A DNA stretch of 64,000 nt from Phycisphaerales bacterium (GTDB taxonomy: Bacteria > Planctomycetota > Phycisphaerae > Phycisphaerales > UBA1924): positions 62,001 to 126,000 of the forward strand of contig JANQQR010000005.1 in NCBI GenBank assembly GCA_028289195.1, read 5' to 3'. Shown piece by piece: positions 52,857 to 61,792 of the stretch (its first letter is position 1; every line of letters begins with the position of its first letter). A model generated the notes under the pieces. That model did no database searches and had not been told where the DNA came from. It saw only the letters and a list, made by a program, of their open reading frames with translations. A program made the translations under genes and the position numbers.

Positions 52857-53152
52857 TCGCGCCGGATGACGCGGACATTGCTCCGGAGCGAATCCCCGGG
52901 CTCCCGCCTTCCCGACCCGCTGAGGCGCTGGGCGAAACGGTTGATGGCGTAAGCGGCGCCCAGGACGAGAGCCGCGGCTCCACCCACGACGAGCGCGATC
53001 GTGCCGAGGATGACCATCACGCCGAGCGTCATGATGCCGATGACGCCGACGAGGACCCGCTGCGCCCACGTCGGCTGGCGTCCCCATTGGACGCGGACCT
53101 GCTGTGCGCGGGCCCAGGCGTCTCCGGCCGGGTTTTGCTGGGTGGGTCCCAT
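52853..53152 (-). CDS. Small membrane protein, unknown function
   Basis: 99 residues. A polar N-terminus (about 1-30) is followed by one long or two short hydrophobic helices (about 32-68, VLVGVIGIMTLGVMVILGTI and VVGGAAALVLGAAYAI), then a basic C-terminal tail ending RVIRRD. No family recognised. A TACTAT hexamer 8 nt before the ATG supports expression. It is divergent from dnaE. Confidence 0.65.
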   Translation of the reverse strand: MGPTQQNPAGDAWARAQQVRVQWGRQPTWAQRVLVGVIGIMTLGVMVILGTIALVVGGAAALVLGAAYAINRFAQRLSGSGRREPGDSLRSNVRVIRRD

Positions 53153-53160
53153 TCCACTTC

Positions 53161-53166
53161 ATAGTA
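53161..53166 (-). promoter_or_regulatory. -10-like TACTAT hexamer, leaderless configuration
   Basis: On the minus strand TACTAT ends 8 nt before the ATG of the small membrane protein gene. Confidence 0.5.
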
Positions 53167-53248
53167 GGGGGGCGGGGGCGCCCACTTTCACTGTTCGACA
53201 GCTTGTCCGGACGCGGGGGCCGGTTTCGGGGGATTCCACCGGGTGCGG

Positions 53249-53254
53249 TAGACT
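53249..53254 (+). promoter_or_regulatory. -10-like TAGACT hexamer of dnaE
   Basis: TAGACT lies 37 nt before the dnaE ATG, with a GAGGTG Shine-Dalgarno in between. This is an example of a leadered promoter with the same hexamer type. Confidence 0.45.
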
Positions 53255-53291
53255 GCCGTTTTCCTGGCCCCGCACCCCGAGGTGACGCCGA

Positions 53292-56200
53292 ATGGACTCT
53301 GGCCCCTCCGACACCGCTCCAGACGCGACAGCCCCCAAGGCCCGGTTCGCGCACCTCCACCTGCACACCGAGTACTCGCTTCTCGACGGCGGCAATCGCG
53401 TCGACCGGCTCGTCGAGCGCGTGAAAGAGCTCGGGATGGACGCCGTGGCGATCACGGACCACGGCAACCTGTTCGGCGCGATCGCCTTCTACCAGGCGGG
53501 AAAGGACGCGGGGATCAAGCCGATCCTCGGCGTCGAGGCGTACGTCGCCCAGGGAGATCGCAAGGACAGGACGTACACGGGCAACATCGACGGCGGGTAC
53601 CACCTGGTGCTGCTGGCCGAGACGATCGAGGGCTGGCACAACCTCGTGCACCTGTGCAGCGAGGCCTACCTGACGGGCTTCTACTACAAGCCGCGCATGG
53701 ACCGCGCGCTGCTGGAAGAGTGCGGCGAGGGCCTGATCGCCATCAACGGGCACCTCGGGTCCGAGCTGGCTTACCCGATGATGGAGTACGAGAAGACCGG
53801 CGACGAGGCGCACTTCCAGCGCGCCCGCGACATCGCCGAGTGGCACCTCAAGACCTTTGCGCCAACGGACGCCGGGCCCCGCTTCTTCGTGGAGCTCCAG
53901 CACCACATCCCCGAGCAGAACGCGATCAACCCGCACCTGATCCGGCTTGCGCGAGAGATGGACCTGCCGCTGGTGGCCACGAACGACTCGCACTTCCTGC
54001 GGGCCGAGGACCACGACGCCCACGACACGCTCGTGTGCATCTCGACGGGCAAGCTGAAGCACGACGAGCAGCGGATGCGCTACCCGGAGCAGATCTACGT
54101 CAAGAGCCCCGAGGAGATGCTCGAGGAGTTCGAGGGGACCGACGACGAGGGGGCGTGGCGCGAGGCGCTGGACAACACCGTCGCGATCGCCGACCGCTGC
54201 AACGTGGAGCTCGAGTTCGGGAACCACGCGCCGGTGGTGCGCGTGGTCATGCCGGACGACCCCCCCGAGTACGCCGGCGAGGCAAACCTCACCGACTGGT
54301 TCAAGGGCGTGTGCGCGGGGTACGACCTTCTGCCGTTCGACCAGACCTCGAGCGACCTCTCGGAGGACGATCTCAAGGCCGGGTGCGACGAGGCGTTGCG
54401 CCGCCTGTGCGACGCGGGGATGATCTGGCGCTACGGGCCGGAGGAGTCGAAGCGGGAGGACTACCGCGCGCGCCTCGAGCGGGAGCTCGGGATCCTCCGC
54501 GACAAGAACATCAGCGCGTACTTCCTGATCGTGTGGGACTTCGTGAACTGGGCGCGTCAGCGGGGCATCCCCGCGATCGCGCGCGGCTCGGGCGTGGGCA
54601 CGATGGTCGGCTACGTGCTGGGCCTGTCGAACGCGTGCCCGGTGCGCTACGGGCTGCTGTTCGAGCGATTCACCGACCCAGACCGGACGGAGTACCCCGA
54701 TATCGATATCGACCTGTGCCAGGACGGCCGGGCCGACGTGATCAATTACGTGCGAGAGAAGTACGGGCACGTGGCGCAGATCATCACGTTCGGGACGATG
54801 AAGGCACGGGCGGCGATCCGCGACGTCGGGCGCGTGCTGGACATGCCGCTGCCGGACGTCGACAAGCTGGCCAAGCTCATCCCGGAGCAACTGGGCATCA
54901 CGCTCGATCGGGCGATGGAGGCGGAGCCCGATCTCAAGGAGCTCTACGACACCCAGCCCCTGGTCAAGCGGGTGATCGACAACGCGCGTGTGCTCGAGGG
55001 GCAGGCGCGCCACTCGTCGGTGCACGCTGCGGGTGTCGTGATGGCGACGCGACCGCTCGACGAGATCGTCCCGCTGTACCGCCCCCCTGGGAGCGACGAT
55101 TCGACTGAATACGTGACGCAGTGGGACGGGCCGACGTGCGAGCGGGTCGGCCTGCTCAAGATGGACTTCCTCGGGCTGCGCACGCTGAGCACGATCGAGC
55201 GCGCCAAGCAGCTCATCCGCGAGTCGCTCGATGACGGGGCCATCTGGGCGGCGATCGGCAAGGACCCGGTCGAGGGCATCGATCCGCTGGACCTGGACCG
55301 CCTGGTGTTCGACGACCAGCGCGTGTTCGAAGTGTTCCGGCGGGCCGACACGACCGGCGTGTTCCAGTTCGAATCCGGGGGCATGCGCAGGCTGCTGGTG
55401 GAGATGAAGCCGGACCGTCTCGAAGACCTCATCGCTGCCAACGCACTCTTCCGGCCGGGCCCGATGGACCTGATCCCCGCGTACAACAAGCGCAAGCACG
55501 GGATGGAGGAGGTCCCCAAGGTCCACGAGATCGTCGACTCGTTCACGAGCGAGACGTACGGCGTGATGGTGTACCAGGAGCAGATCATGCAGATCGTGCA
55601 CGGCCTGGGCGGCATCCCGCTGCGCTCGGCGTACACGCTCATCAAGGCGATCAGCAAGAAGAAAGAGAAGGTCATCAACGCCCAACGGGCCAGGTTCATC
55701 GAGGGCGCCGAGGAGCGGGGCCTGGCGAGGGCCAAGGCCGAAGATCTCTTCGAGATGATCCTGAAATTCGCCGGCTACGGCTTCAACAAGAGCCACTCCA
55801 CCGGCTACGCGATCGTGGCGTACCAGACGGCGTTCCTGAAGACGTATTTCCCCAACCAGTACATGGCGGCGTTCCTCAGCTTCGAGTCCAAGGCGCAGAA
55901 GGTCGAAGACTGGATCAAGTACAAGGACGACTGCCGGCGCACGGTGTTCCCCTCGGGCAAGGCCGGCGTCGAGGTACGTCCGCCGGACATCAACCTCTCC
56001 GACGTCGACTTCACTGTCGTCTTCGAAGAGGGCGAGGCGTTCGACAACGAGCACGGGCACGTTCGATTCGGCCTCAGCGCGCTCAAGGGCGCCGGCCAGC
56101 GGGCGGTCGAGGCGATCGCCGCCGAGCGCAAGAAGTCCGGCGCGTTCAAGAGCCTGTACGACTTCTGCGAGCGCGTGCCGCCGGGGACCGTGAACAAGGC

Positions 56201-57221
56201 GACGATCGAGGCGCTTGTGACCTGCGGCGCGTTCGACAGCGTGCACGGCCAGGACGCGCGTGCTTCGATGGTCGCGACGATCGACAGCGCTGTCAGCGCC
56301 GGCCAGGAGGCCGCCAAGGACAAGGCGGCGGGCCAGGGCGGTCTGTTCGGCGGGGGCGACGCATCGCAGGCCGAGACCGACGACACGCCCGAACCCCCGC
56401 TCAAACGGGCCGAGGCGTGGGAGACCGGCGACATGCTGGCGCGCGAGAAGGACGTGCTGGGGTTCTACGTCTCCAGCCACCCGCTCGATCAGCACGAAGA
56501 CGCGCTGGCGACTTTCGGGAACACGACGACGCAGAGCCTGAAATCCGCGGAGCAGGGCGCGGGCGTGATCATCGGCGGCCTTGTGAAACAAGTGCGACAG
56601 ATCGTCACGCGCACCGGGAAGAACCCAGGATCGCGCATGGCCATCATGACCTTCGAGGATGTGCACGGCACGATCGACGCGGTCCTCTTCTCGCGCGTCT
56701 ACAGCGAGTACGGCGAGTCGCTGCTCTCGGACTCGGTCGTGTTCATCGAGGGAACGGCCGACCACTCGCGGGGCGACCCGCAGGTGATCGTCGAGCGCGT
56801 CGTCCCGGTGGAACGTGCCGGCGCACACTTCGCGACCAACCTCGAGATCGAGATCCCTCGTGCCAGCGCAGAGCAGGGCGGCTCGGCCCGGGGCATGCTC
56901 GAGCAGATCAAGGGCCTGCTGGGCACGCACGGCGCCGCGGGCGCGACGCAGGGCTGCCGCGCCGTGCCCCTGACGTTCGTGCTGCATGCGGGCACGCATC
57001 GCGTGATGCTCGAGGCTTCGCGTGACGCAGTGGCACCGACACCGGATCTCGTGCGCCAACTCAGGGAGATCGCCGAGGGCGGCTCGGTGCGCGTGCACGG
57101 CGGCATCCGCGTCGCGCCGCCGGATCGCAACGGCCCGGGTCGGTGGCGGAACGCCAAGGGCAATGGCAACGGGAACGGCAACGGCGCGCCAAAGCGGGAG
57201 CCCGCCGGCGCCGGGGCCTAG
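53292..57221 (+). CDS. dnaE: DNA polymerase III alpha subunit
   Basis: 1309 residues. The replicative polymerase catalytic subunit, DnaE1 type. The PHP domain begins HLHLHTEYSLLDGGNRV (His21, His23, His25) with AITDHGNLFGAIAFY. The palm carries the catalytic carboxylates in PDIDIDL (Asp470 and Asp472), and FNKSHSTGYAIVAYQTAFLK marks the fingers. Helix-hairpin-helix and OB-fold parts follow (VIIGGLVKQVRQIVTRTGKN). An extra low-complexity Asn/Gly tail of about 15 residues ends the protein. It is longer than E. coli DnaE (1160). Its stop overlaps that of the convergent lipoprotein gene. A GAGGTG precedes the ATG. Confidence 0.96.
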   Translation: MDSGPSDTAPDATAPKARFAHLHLHTEYSLLDGGNRVDRLVERVKELGMDAVAITDHGNLFGAIAFYQAGKDAGIKPILGVEAYVAQGDRKDRTYTGNIDGGYHLVLLAETIEGWHNLVHLCSEAYLTGFYYKPRMDRALLEECGEGLIAINGHLGSELAYPMMEYEKTGDEAHFQRARDIAEWHLKTFAPTDAGPRFFVELQHHIPEQNAINPHLIRLAREMDLPLVATNDSHFLRAEDHDAHDTLVCISTGKLKHDEQRMRYPEQIYVKSPEEMLEEFEGTDDEGAWREALDNTVAIADRCNVELEFGNHAPVVRVVMPDDPPEYAGEANLTDWFKGVCAGYDLLPFDQTSSDLSEDDLKAGCDEALRRLCDAGMIWRYGPEESKREDYRARLERELGILRDKNISAYFLIVWDFVNWARQRGIPAIARGSGVGTMVGYVLGLSNACPVRYGLLFERFTDPDRTEYPDIDIDLCQDGRADVINYVREKYGHVAQIITFGTMKARAAIRDVGRVLDMPLPDVDKLAKLIPEQLGITLDRAMEAEPDLKELYDTQPLVKRVIDNARVLEGQARHSSVHAAGVVMATRPLDEIVPLYRPPGSDDSTEYVTQWDGPTCERVGLLKMDFLGLRTLSTIERAKQLIRESLDDGAIWAAIGKDPVEGIDPLDLDRLVFDDQRVFEVFRRADTTGVFQFESGGMRRLLVEMKPDRLEDLIAANALFRPGPMDLIPAYNKRKHGMEEVPKVHEIVDSFTSETYGVMVYQEQIMQIVHGLGGIPLRSAYTLIKAISKKKEKVINAQRARFIEGAEERGLARAKAEDLFEMILKFAGYGFNKSHSTGYAIVAYQTAFLKTYFPNQYMAAFLSFESKAQKVEDWIKYKDDCRRTVFPSGKAGVEVRPPDINLSDVDFTVVFEEGEAFDNEHGHVRFGLSALKGAGQRAVEAIAAERKKSGAFKSLYDFCERVPPGTVNKATIEALVTCGAFDSVHGQDARASMVATIDSAVSAGQEAAKDKAAGQGGLFGGGDASQAETDDTPEPPLKRAEAWETGDMLAREKDVLGFYVSSHPLDQHEDALATFGNTTTQSLKSAEQGAGVIIGGLVKQVRQIVTRTGKNPGSRMAIMTFEDVHGTIDAVLFSRVYSEYGESLLSDSVVFIEGTADHSRGDPQVIVERVVPVERAGAHFATNLEIEIPRASAEQGGSARGMLEQIKGLLGTHGAAGATQGCRAVPLTFVLHAGTHRVMLEASRDAVAPTPDLVRQLREIAEGGSVRVHGGIRVAPPDRNGPGRWRNAKGNGNGNGNGAPKREPAGAGA

Positions 57222-57691
57222 CCGCGCACGGCGCCGTCTCCGGCGTCATCGAGCGCTTCGAGGCGTTCGGCGATGAGTCGCACAAGGCTCGCTTCGGCCT
57301 CGGGGTCTCCGAAGCGTCCAAGGCGGGCGATGATGGTCAGGTCCTGCGGGTCCCTCGGTGGGCCAGAAGGATCGCTCCATTCCACACGCAGTGTGCCGGG
57401 CTCGCCCCGGACGTTGACGAGTTCCCATTCCAGGGCTCGGGCCCCGCGCTCCCAGCGCTGGACGGACGCCCAGCCGGCCCTGGGCAGAGCCCAGCCGACG
57501 GCGGCGTCGATATCTCGTGGTCGCCCCTCGCCATCCCGGCTCGCACCGCCCGCCAGACCCAGAGTTGGGCCCTGGGGTCCGGTACACCCTGATTGGAGGA
57601 GTATGAGGGCTGTGATACCTATCAAAATGCAAACAAAAACTGGTTCAAGGGGTCGTCGACCTCGGGGTGCCCGGCTAGAATGCCGATTCAA
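57218..57691 (-). CDS. Small putative lipoprotein
   Basis: 157 residues from a TTG at 57691, the choice that yields a proper lipoprotein signal: basic RHSSRAPRGRR, a hydrophobic VFVCILIGITALILL core and a QSGC lipobox. No Shine-Dalgarno or -10 box supports it, so the start is uncertain; a later TTG in the hydrophobic core is possible. The mature part has a SxAVGWALPRAGW-like strand, WELVNVRGEPGTLRVEW and an Asp/Glu-rich C-terminus. No family recognised. The first ~80 bases are much richer in A and T than their surroundings. The stop shares CTAG with dnaE. Confidence 0.5.
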   Translation of the reverse strand: MNRHSSRAPRGRRPLEPVFVCILIGITALILLQSGCTGPQGPTLGLAGGASRDGEGRPRDIDAAVGWALPRAGWASVQRWERGARALEWELVNVRGEPGTLRVEWSDPSGPPRDPQDLTIIARLGRFGDPEAEASLVRLIAERLEALDDAGDGAVRG

Positions 57692-57764
57692 GGTAGGAGC
57701 GAACCAGCCGCACCGGTGGCGACGCCGCGTGATCTGCGGATCGAGGCCAGCGCGAGTTTCCTGA

Positions 57765-58751
57765 GTGGATATCACCATCCGAGTTCCAGAGACCGTAGAC
57801 CGCCTGCCGGTGTACGGGGCGGGCGAGCGGAACCTCAAGATGATCCGTGAGGGTCTCGGGGTCAAGGTATCGGCGCGCAACGACGAGGTCAGGCTCAGCG
57901 GCCAGACCGGGGCCGTCGAGGCCGCCCGCAGGGTGGTGGACGGCCTGATCGACGCCGCCCAGCGGGGCGAGGCCCCGGATCGCCAGAAGGTGCTGGACAC
58001 GATCGCCGAGGCGGGTTGGTCGTCGAAGCGCCGGATCCCAAGCCCTCAGCAGGTTGTGTCTCCAGCGGATATCGATTCGTCCCGCCTGGATGTCTATGTG
58101 TCGGGGCGCCACATCGCGCCCAAGAGCGACAACCAGCGCGTGTACATCGAGGCCCTGCTGCAGCAGGACCTGGTGTTCGGCGTCGGCCCGGCGGGGACGG
58201 GCAAGACCTACCTCGCTGTTGCCGCGGCGGTTCACCAGTTGCGCTCCGGGCGATTCAAGCGGGCGGTGCTGGCGCGTCCGGCGGTTGAGGCCGGCGAGAA
58301 GCTCGGGTTCCTCCCGGGCGACCAGTTCGCGAAGGTGAACCCGTACCTGCGTCCCTTGCTCGACGCGCTGACCGACATGCTCGAGGAGCGCACGCTGAAC
58401 CAGTTCCTGCAGACCGGCGTGATCGAGGTGGTGCCCCTGGCGTTCATGCGGGGGCGCACGCTGAACGATGCGCTGATCATCCTCGATGAAGCCCAGAACA
58501 CGACGCGCGCCCAGATGCAGATGTTCCTGACGCGCATGGGGCAGCGCTCCAAGATGGTCGTCACCGGCGACGCGACGCAGATCGACCTGCCCGAGCGGGG
58601 CGAGAGCGGCCTGCTCGACGCGATGGCGAGGCTCGGCGATGTCGAGGGCGTCGCGTTCTGCATGCTCGACAAGGTCGATGTCGTGCGCCACCCGCTGGTG
58701 CAGCGCGTGATCGAGGCCTACGAGAGCAATGGGGAGGCCGGCGATGCCTGA
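57765..58751 (+). CDS. PhoH-family ATPase (PhoL-like)
   Basis: 328 residues. An N-terminal KH-like part (VYGAGERNLKMIREGLGVKV) precedes the P-loop domain with Walker A GPAGTGKT (141-148), FKRAVLARPAVEAGEKLGFL and Walker B DALIILDEAQNTT, then KMVVTGDATQIDLP. The family is linked to RNA metabolism and ribosome maturation, usually next to ybeY; ybeY is not here. The GTG start follows directly after an in-frame stop and is the only reasonable choice. TAGAAT at 57676-57681 may be its promoter. The 7TM-HD gene overlaps its 3' end by 8 nt. Confidence 0.92.
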   Translation: MDITIRVPETVDRLPVYGAGERNLKMIREGLGVKVSARNDEVRLSGQTGAVEAARRVVDGLIDAAQRGEAPDRQKVLDTIAEAGWSSKRRIPSPQQVVSPADIDSSRLDVYVSGRHIAPKSDNQRVYIEALLQQDLVFGVGPAGTGKTYLAVAAAVHQLRSGRFKRAVLARPAVEAGEKLGFLPGDQFAKVNPYLRPLLDALTDMLEERTLNQFLQTGVIEVVPLAFMRGRTLNDALIILDEAQNTTRAQMQMFLTRMGQRSKMVVTGDATQIDLPERGESGLLDAMARLGDVEGVAFCMLDKVDVVRHPLVQRVIEAYESNGEAGDA

Positions 58752-61050
58752 ACGCCCACGGTCACAGCGTGGCGTCCGCCAGCGCCGGCTCGCGCGCGCG
58801 CGTCTCGGGGAGACCTGGGCCGCGTTCCGCGAGGCGTCATCGAACCGGATCTTCGCGAGCGCAACGCTCTCGGTGCTCGCGCTGGTGCTCATCGGCACGA
58901 TGGCGATCGAACTCACCCGGTCCCGCGTGCTCCCCGTCGCGGGGCGAGTGGCGAACGACACCCGGGCGGTGCGTGTGGACTTCGACGTCCCGGACCCCCG
59001 CGCGACCGAGCGTGCGCGCGAGGCGGCCCGCCTCTCGGCGCCGCGGGTGTATGTGCAGGTCGATGCCCCGCGGCGGGAACTCGAGGCCTCGCTCATGGCC
59101 CTGCCCACGGCCCTGGCGTCTGCAGAGACGCTCGAGGACGTGGCCCAGGAAATCAGGGAGGCATACCAGCTCACGGAGCGCCAGCTCCGTGCGGTGCGCG
59201 ACGAAGCCGACACCGAGCGCGACGCCGCCCAATGGCAGGAGCGTGTGGCGCGCCTGATGGCATCGCTGCAGCAGCGTCCGATGCTGACGCAGCAGGAGTT
59301 TCAACTCGCATTCGACGACCCGGCGTCGCAATTGGAGTTGGTGCTCAACGAGAACGAGACGATCCGCGTCGCGAAAGTGCGGGCCCTGAACATCGAGGGC
59401 GACCTGGCGCGCGACGTGCGTGACATGGTCAGCGCCGCGGGGTTCATCGGCGCCCTGCGCGAGGTGGTGCAGCAACGCCTGGCCAACGAGCCCGAGGCGA
59501 TGTTCGTGTTCAACGAATCGGCGACGGGCGACAGGCGGGCCGAAGCCGCCGAGCGCGTCGATCCGGTGCGCGTGATGCACCGCGAGGGCGAGGTGCTCGC
59601 GCAGCGCGGGACGGTCATCGATGACGCCGCCCATGCGCTGATCGTCGAGGAAGCCCGGGCGTACCGCGAGTCGCGATCGGCTCTGCAACTCGGGGCGCGC
59701 TGGGGTGCGGCGCTGGGGATCTCGACACTGGTTTTCGGGATGTACGGCCTGTACATGTGGCTGTTCGGGCGCGACCTGATGAGCCTGCGCAGGCGGATCG
59801 GGGCGCTGGCCTCGATCCTCGGCGTGGGCGTGGCGTTGAGCGTATGGGCGGCGGTCATGAACCCCGGGGCGGTGTGGGCGGCGGCGATCGCTCCAGTGCT
59901 GTTCACATCGATGATCGTGATCATCGTGCTCGATGCCCGGATCGGCGTGGTGTCGGCGGCGACACAGGGCACAATCGTCGCGGCGGCGCTCGGCGCCCCG
60001 ATCGGGCTGCTGGCGGCGACCGTCGCCGGAGCGGGGGTGGCGGGTTGGCGCCTGCGTGACCTGCGTTCGAGGAACGATGTCGTCCGCAGCGCCATCTGGG
60101 TGGGTGTCGCGATGCTGGTCGCGTGCGCTGTGATGGCGCTGGGCGCCCGGCCCCTCGTGCCCGAGGTCTGGATCGAGATCGCCAGCGACGCGGCGCTCGC
60201 CGGCGCTGCCGGGTTCGTGGCGTGCGCGTTCACGCTCATCGTGCTGCCGTCGATGGAGAAGCTCTTTGACGTCACCACGGGCATGACGCTGAGCGAACTG
60301 CGCGATCCGAAGCAGCCGCTGCTTCGCCAGTTGCAGCAGAAGGCGCCGGGAACGTTCAACCACTCGCACACGGTGGCGACACTCGCCGAGGCCGCCGCCG
60401 ACGCGATCGGCGCCGACGGTCTGCACGTGTATGTCGGTGCGCTCTACCACGACATCGGGAAGATGAACAAGCCCGATTACTTCGTGGAGAACCAGGCGCC
60501 GGGGTTCAACCGTCACGAGAAGCTGAGCCCGGCGATGAGCCTGCTGGTGATCGTGGGGCACGTGAAGGACGGCGTGGAGATGGCTCGCGAGTACGGGCTG
60601 CCCCAGTCGCTGTCTCGCTACATCGAGACGCACCACGGCACGACGCTGGTGAGCTATTTCTACGATCGCGCCCGCAAGCAGGCGGAGCGCGACGTCGACG
60701 ACGACGGGCCGGAGGAGATCGAGTACCGCTACCCGGGCCCGCGCCCGCAGACGCGCGAGCAGGCCATCCTGATGCTGTGCGACACCGTCGAATCGGCGAC
60801 TCGGGCTATGCCAGAACCGACGCCGGCGCGCATCGCGGCGCTCGTGCGCGAGATGGCCAACGCACGCCTGATGGACGGGCAGTTCGACGACTGTGCGCTG
60901 ACCCTCAGCGAGCTTCGCCAGATCGAGGCCGCCGTGACCAAGACGCTGTGCTCGATCTACCACGGACGCATCGCCTACCCGAAGGACGAAGGCGAGAAGA
61001 CCGACACCCAGCAGGGCGGCGCGCCTCCGGCTGCGCAGTCTGCGTCATAG
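58744..61050 (+). CDS. 7TM-HD (PgpH-like) membrane phosphohydrolase
   Basis: 768 residues. A first membrane helix (about 35-58), a large extracytoplasmic 7TMR-HDED domain (about 60-315), a seven-helix membrane block (about 320-510) and a cytoplasmic HD domain. The metal-binding residues are intact: H540-S-H542, His569-Asp570 in YHDIGKMNKPDYF and H630-H631-G-T. Characterised members hydrolyse cyclic di-AMP. The ATG at 58744 has GGGGAGG 8 nt upstream inside phoH; an ATG at 58729 lacks this. The arrangement phoH then 7TM-HD matches many bacteria. The C-terminus ends in a polar tail. Confidence 0.9.
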   Translation: MPERPRSQRGVRQRRLARARLGETWAAFREASSNRIFASATLSVLALVLIGTMAIELTRSRVLPVAGRVANDTRAVRVDFDVPDPRATERAREAARLSAPRVYVQVDAPRRELEASLMALPTALASAETLEDVAQEIREAYQLTERQLRAVRDEADTERDAAQWQERVARLMASLQQRPMLTQQEFQLAFDDPASQLELVLNENETIRVAKVRALNIEGDLARDVRDMVSAAGFIGALREVVQQRLANEPEAMFVFNESATGDRRAEAAERVDPVRVMHREGEVLAQRGTVIDDAAHALIVEEARAYRESRSALQLGARWGAALGISTLVFGMYGLYMWLFGRDLMSLRRRIGALASILGVGVALSVWAAVMNPGAVWAAAIAPVLFTSMIVIIVLDARIGVVSAATQGTIVAAALGAPIGLLAATVAGAGVAGWRLRDLRSRNDVVRSAIWVGVAMLVACAVMALGARPLVPEVWIEIASDAALAGAAGFVACAFTLIVLPSMEKLFDVTTGMTLSELRDPKQPLLRQLQQKAPGTFNHSHTVATLAEAAADAIGADGLHVYVGALYHDIGKMNKPDYFVENQAPGFNRHEKLSPAMSLLVIVGHVKDGVEMAREYGLPQSLSRYIETHHGTTLVSYFYDRARKQAERDVDDDGPEEIEYRYPGPRPQTREQAILMLCDTVESATRAMPEPTPARIAALVREMANARLMDGQFDDCALTLSELRQIEAAVTKTLCSIYHGRIAYPKDEGEKTDTQQGGAPPAAQSAS

Positions 61051-61058
61051 AGCACGAC

Positions 61059-61700
61059 TCAGTCGGCGGTGATATCGCGGCGCTCCGTGACGAGTCGCAC
61101 CGCTTCGGCGATCGCGCGATCAAGATCGTCGTTCTCGACATACGCGTCGTAGATGCCGCTCTCGCGGGCCGAGGCGATCTCGGTCTGGGCGTGCTCGAAT
61201 CGCTTGCGGATCGCCTCGTCGCTGTCGCGCTTGCGGCTGCGCAGGCGCTCAAGGAGCGTGGCTTCGTCGGGGGGCAGGATGAAGATCGCGAACGCATCGG
61301 GCATCGCCCGCTTGACCTGCTTGGCGCCCTGCACGTCGATGTCGAGGATCACCAGGCGCCCGCGTTGGAGCTGCACCTCGACCGGCGCGCGCAGCGTGCC
61401 GTACTTGTTGCCCACGTAGACGGCGTGCTCGAGGAACTCGTCCGCCTCGACCTTCGCGTCGAACTGCTCGTCGGTGAGGAAGTGGTAGTCGACACCGTCG
61501 GTATCCGCGTCGCTCTTGGGGCGGGTGGTGGCGCTGATGCTGAAGATGCTGCCAGGGATCGATCGCTCGACGGCGCGGGTGATCGTGGTCTTCCCGACGC
61601 CCGAGGGGCCCGAGATGACCAGCAGCAGACCGTTGTCGGTGTCGCTGGGCAGGCGGTGGGGCTCGCTCGGGGTGGTCACGGCTGTGGCCTCCTTGCTCAT
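61059..61700 (-). CDS. gmk: Guanylate kinase
   Basis: 213 residues. Phosphorylates GMP to GDP. The P-loop is [10 protein letters not shown] (30-39), followed by FSISATTRPKSDADTDGVDYHFL (GMP-binding), KYGTLRAPVEVQLQRGR and VILDIDVQGAKQVK. An N-terminal extension of about 22 polar residues precedes the fold. The start is ATG 61700 because a TATCGT box ends 6 nt upstream; the frame remains open further but with unrelated sequence. It converges with the 7TM-HD gene. Confidence 0.94.
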   Translation of the reverse strand: MSKEATAVTTPSEPHRLPSDTDNGLLLVISGPSGVGKTTITRAVERSIPGSIFSISATTRPKSDADTDGVDYHFLTDEQFDAKVEADEFLEHAVYVGNKYGTLRAPVEVQLQRGRLVILDIDVQGAKQVKRAMPDAFAIFILPPDEATLLERLRSRKRDSDEAIRKRFEHAQTEIASARESGIYDAYVENDDLDRAIAEAVRLVTERRDITAD

Positions 61701-61706
61701 GGGCAC

Positions 61707-61712
61707 ACGATA
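61707..61712 (-). promoter_or_regulatory. -10-like TATCGT hexamer of gmk, leaderless configuration
   Basis: On the minus strand TATCGT ends 6 nt before the gmk ATG. Confidence 0.45.
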
Positions 61713-61792
61713 GCGGAAGCCCGGGCTCCCGCCGGCGGTATGGCCTAGCGTACGCCCGACCACGAGACCTTCCGGAAGAGAGAGGCACCCCC

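Noticed and set aside
51819-57098. Very long open frame on the minus strand opposite dnaE and its neighbours
   Set aside because: It mirrors the high-GC third-position bias of dnaE; its translation is a low-complexity Arg/Val/Leu/His-rich chain with no motifs, while dnaE on the other strand is unmistakable.
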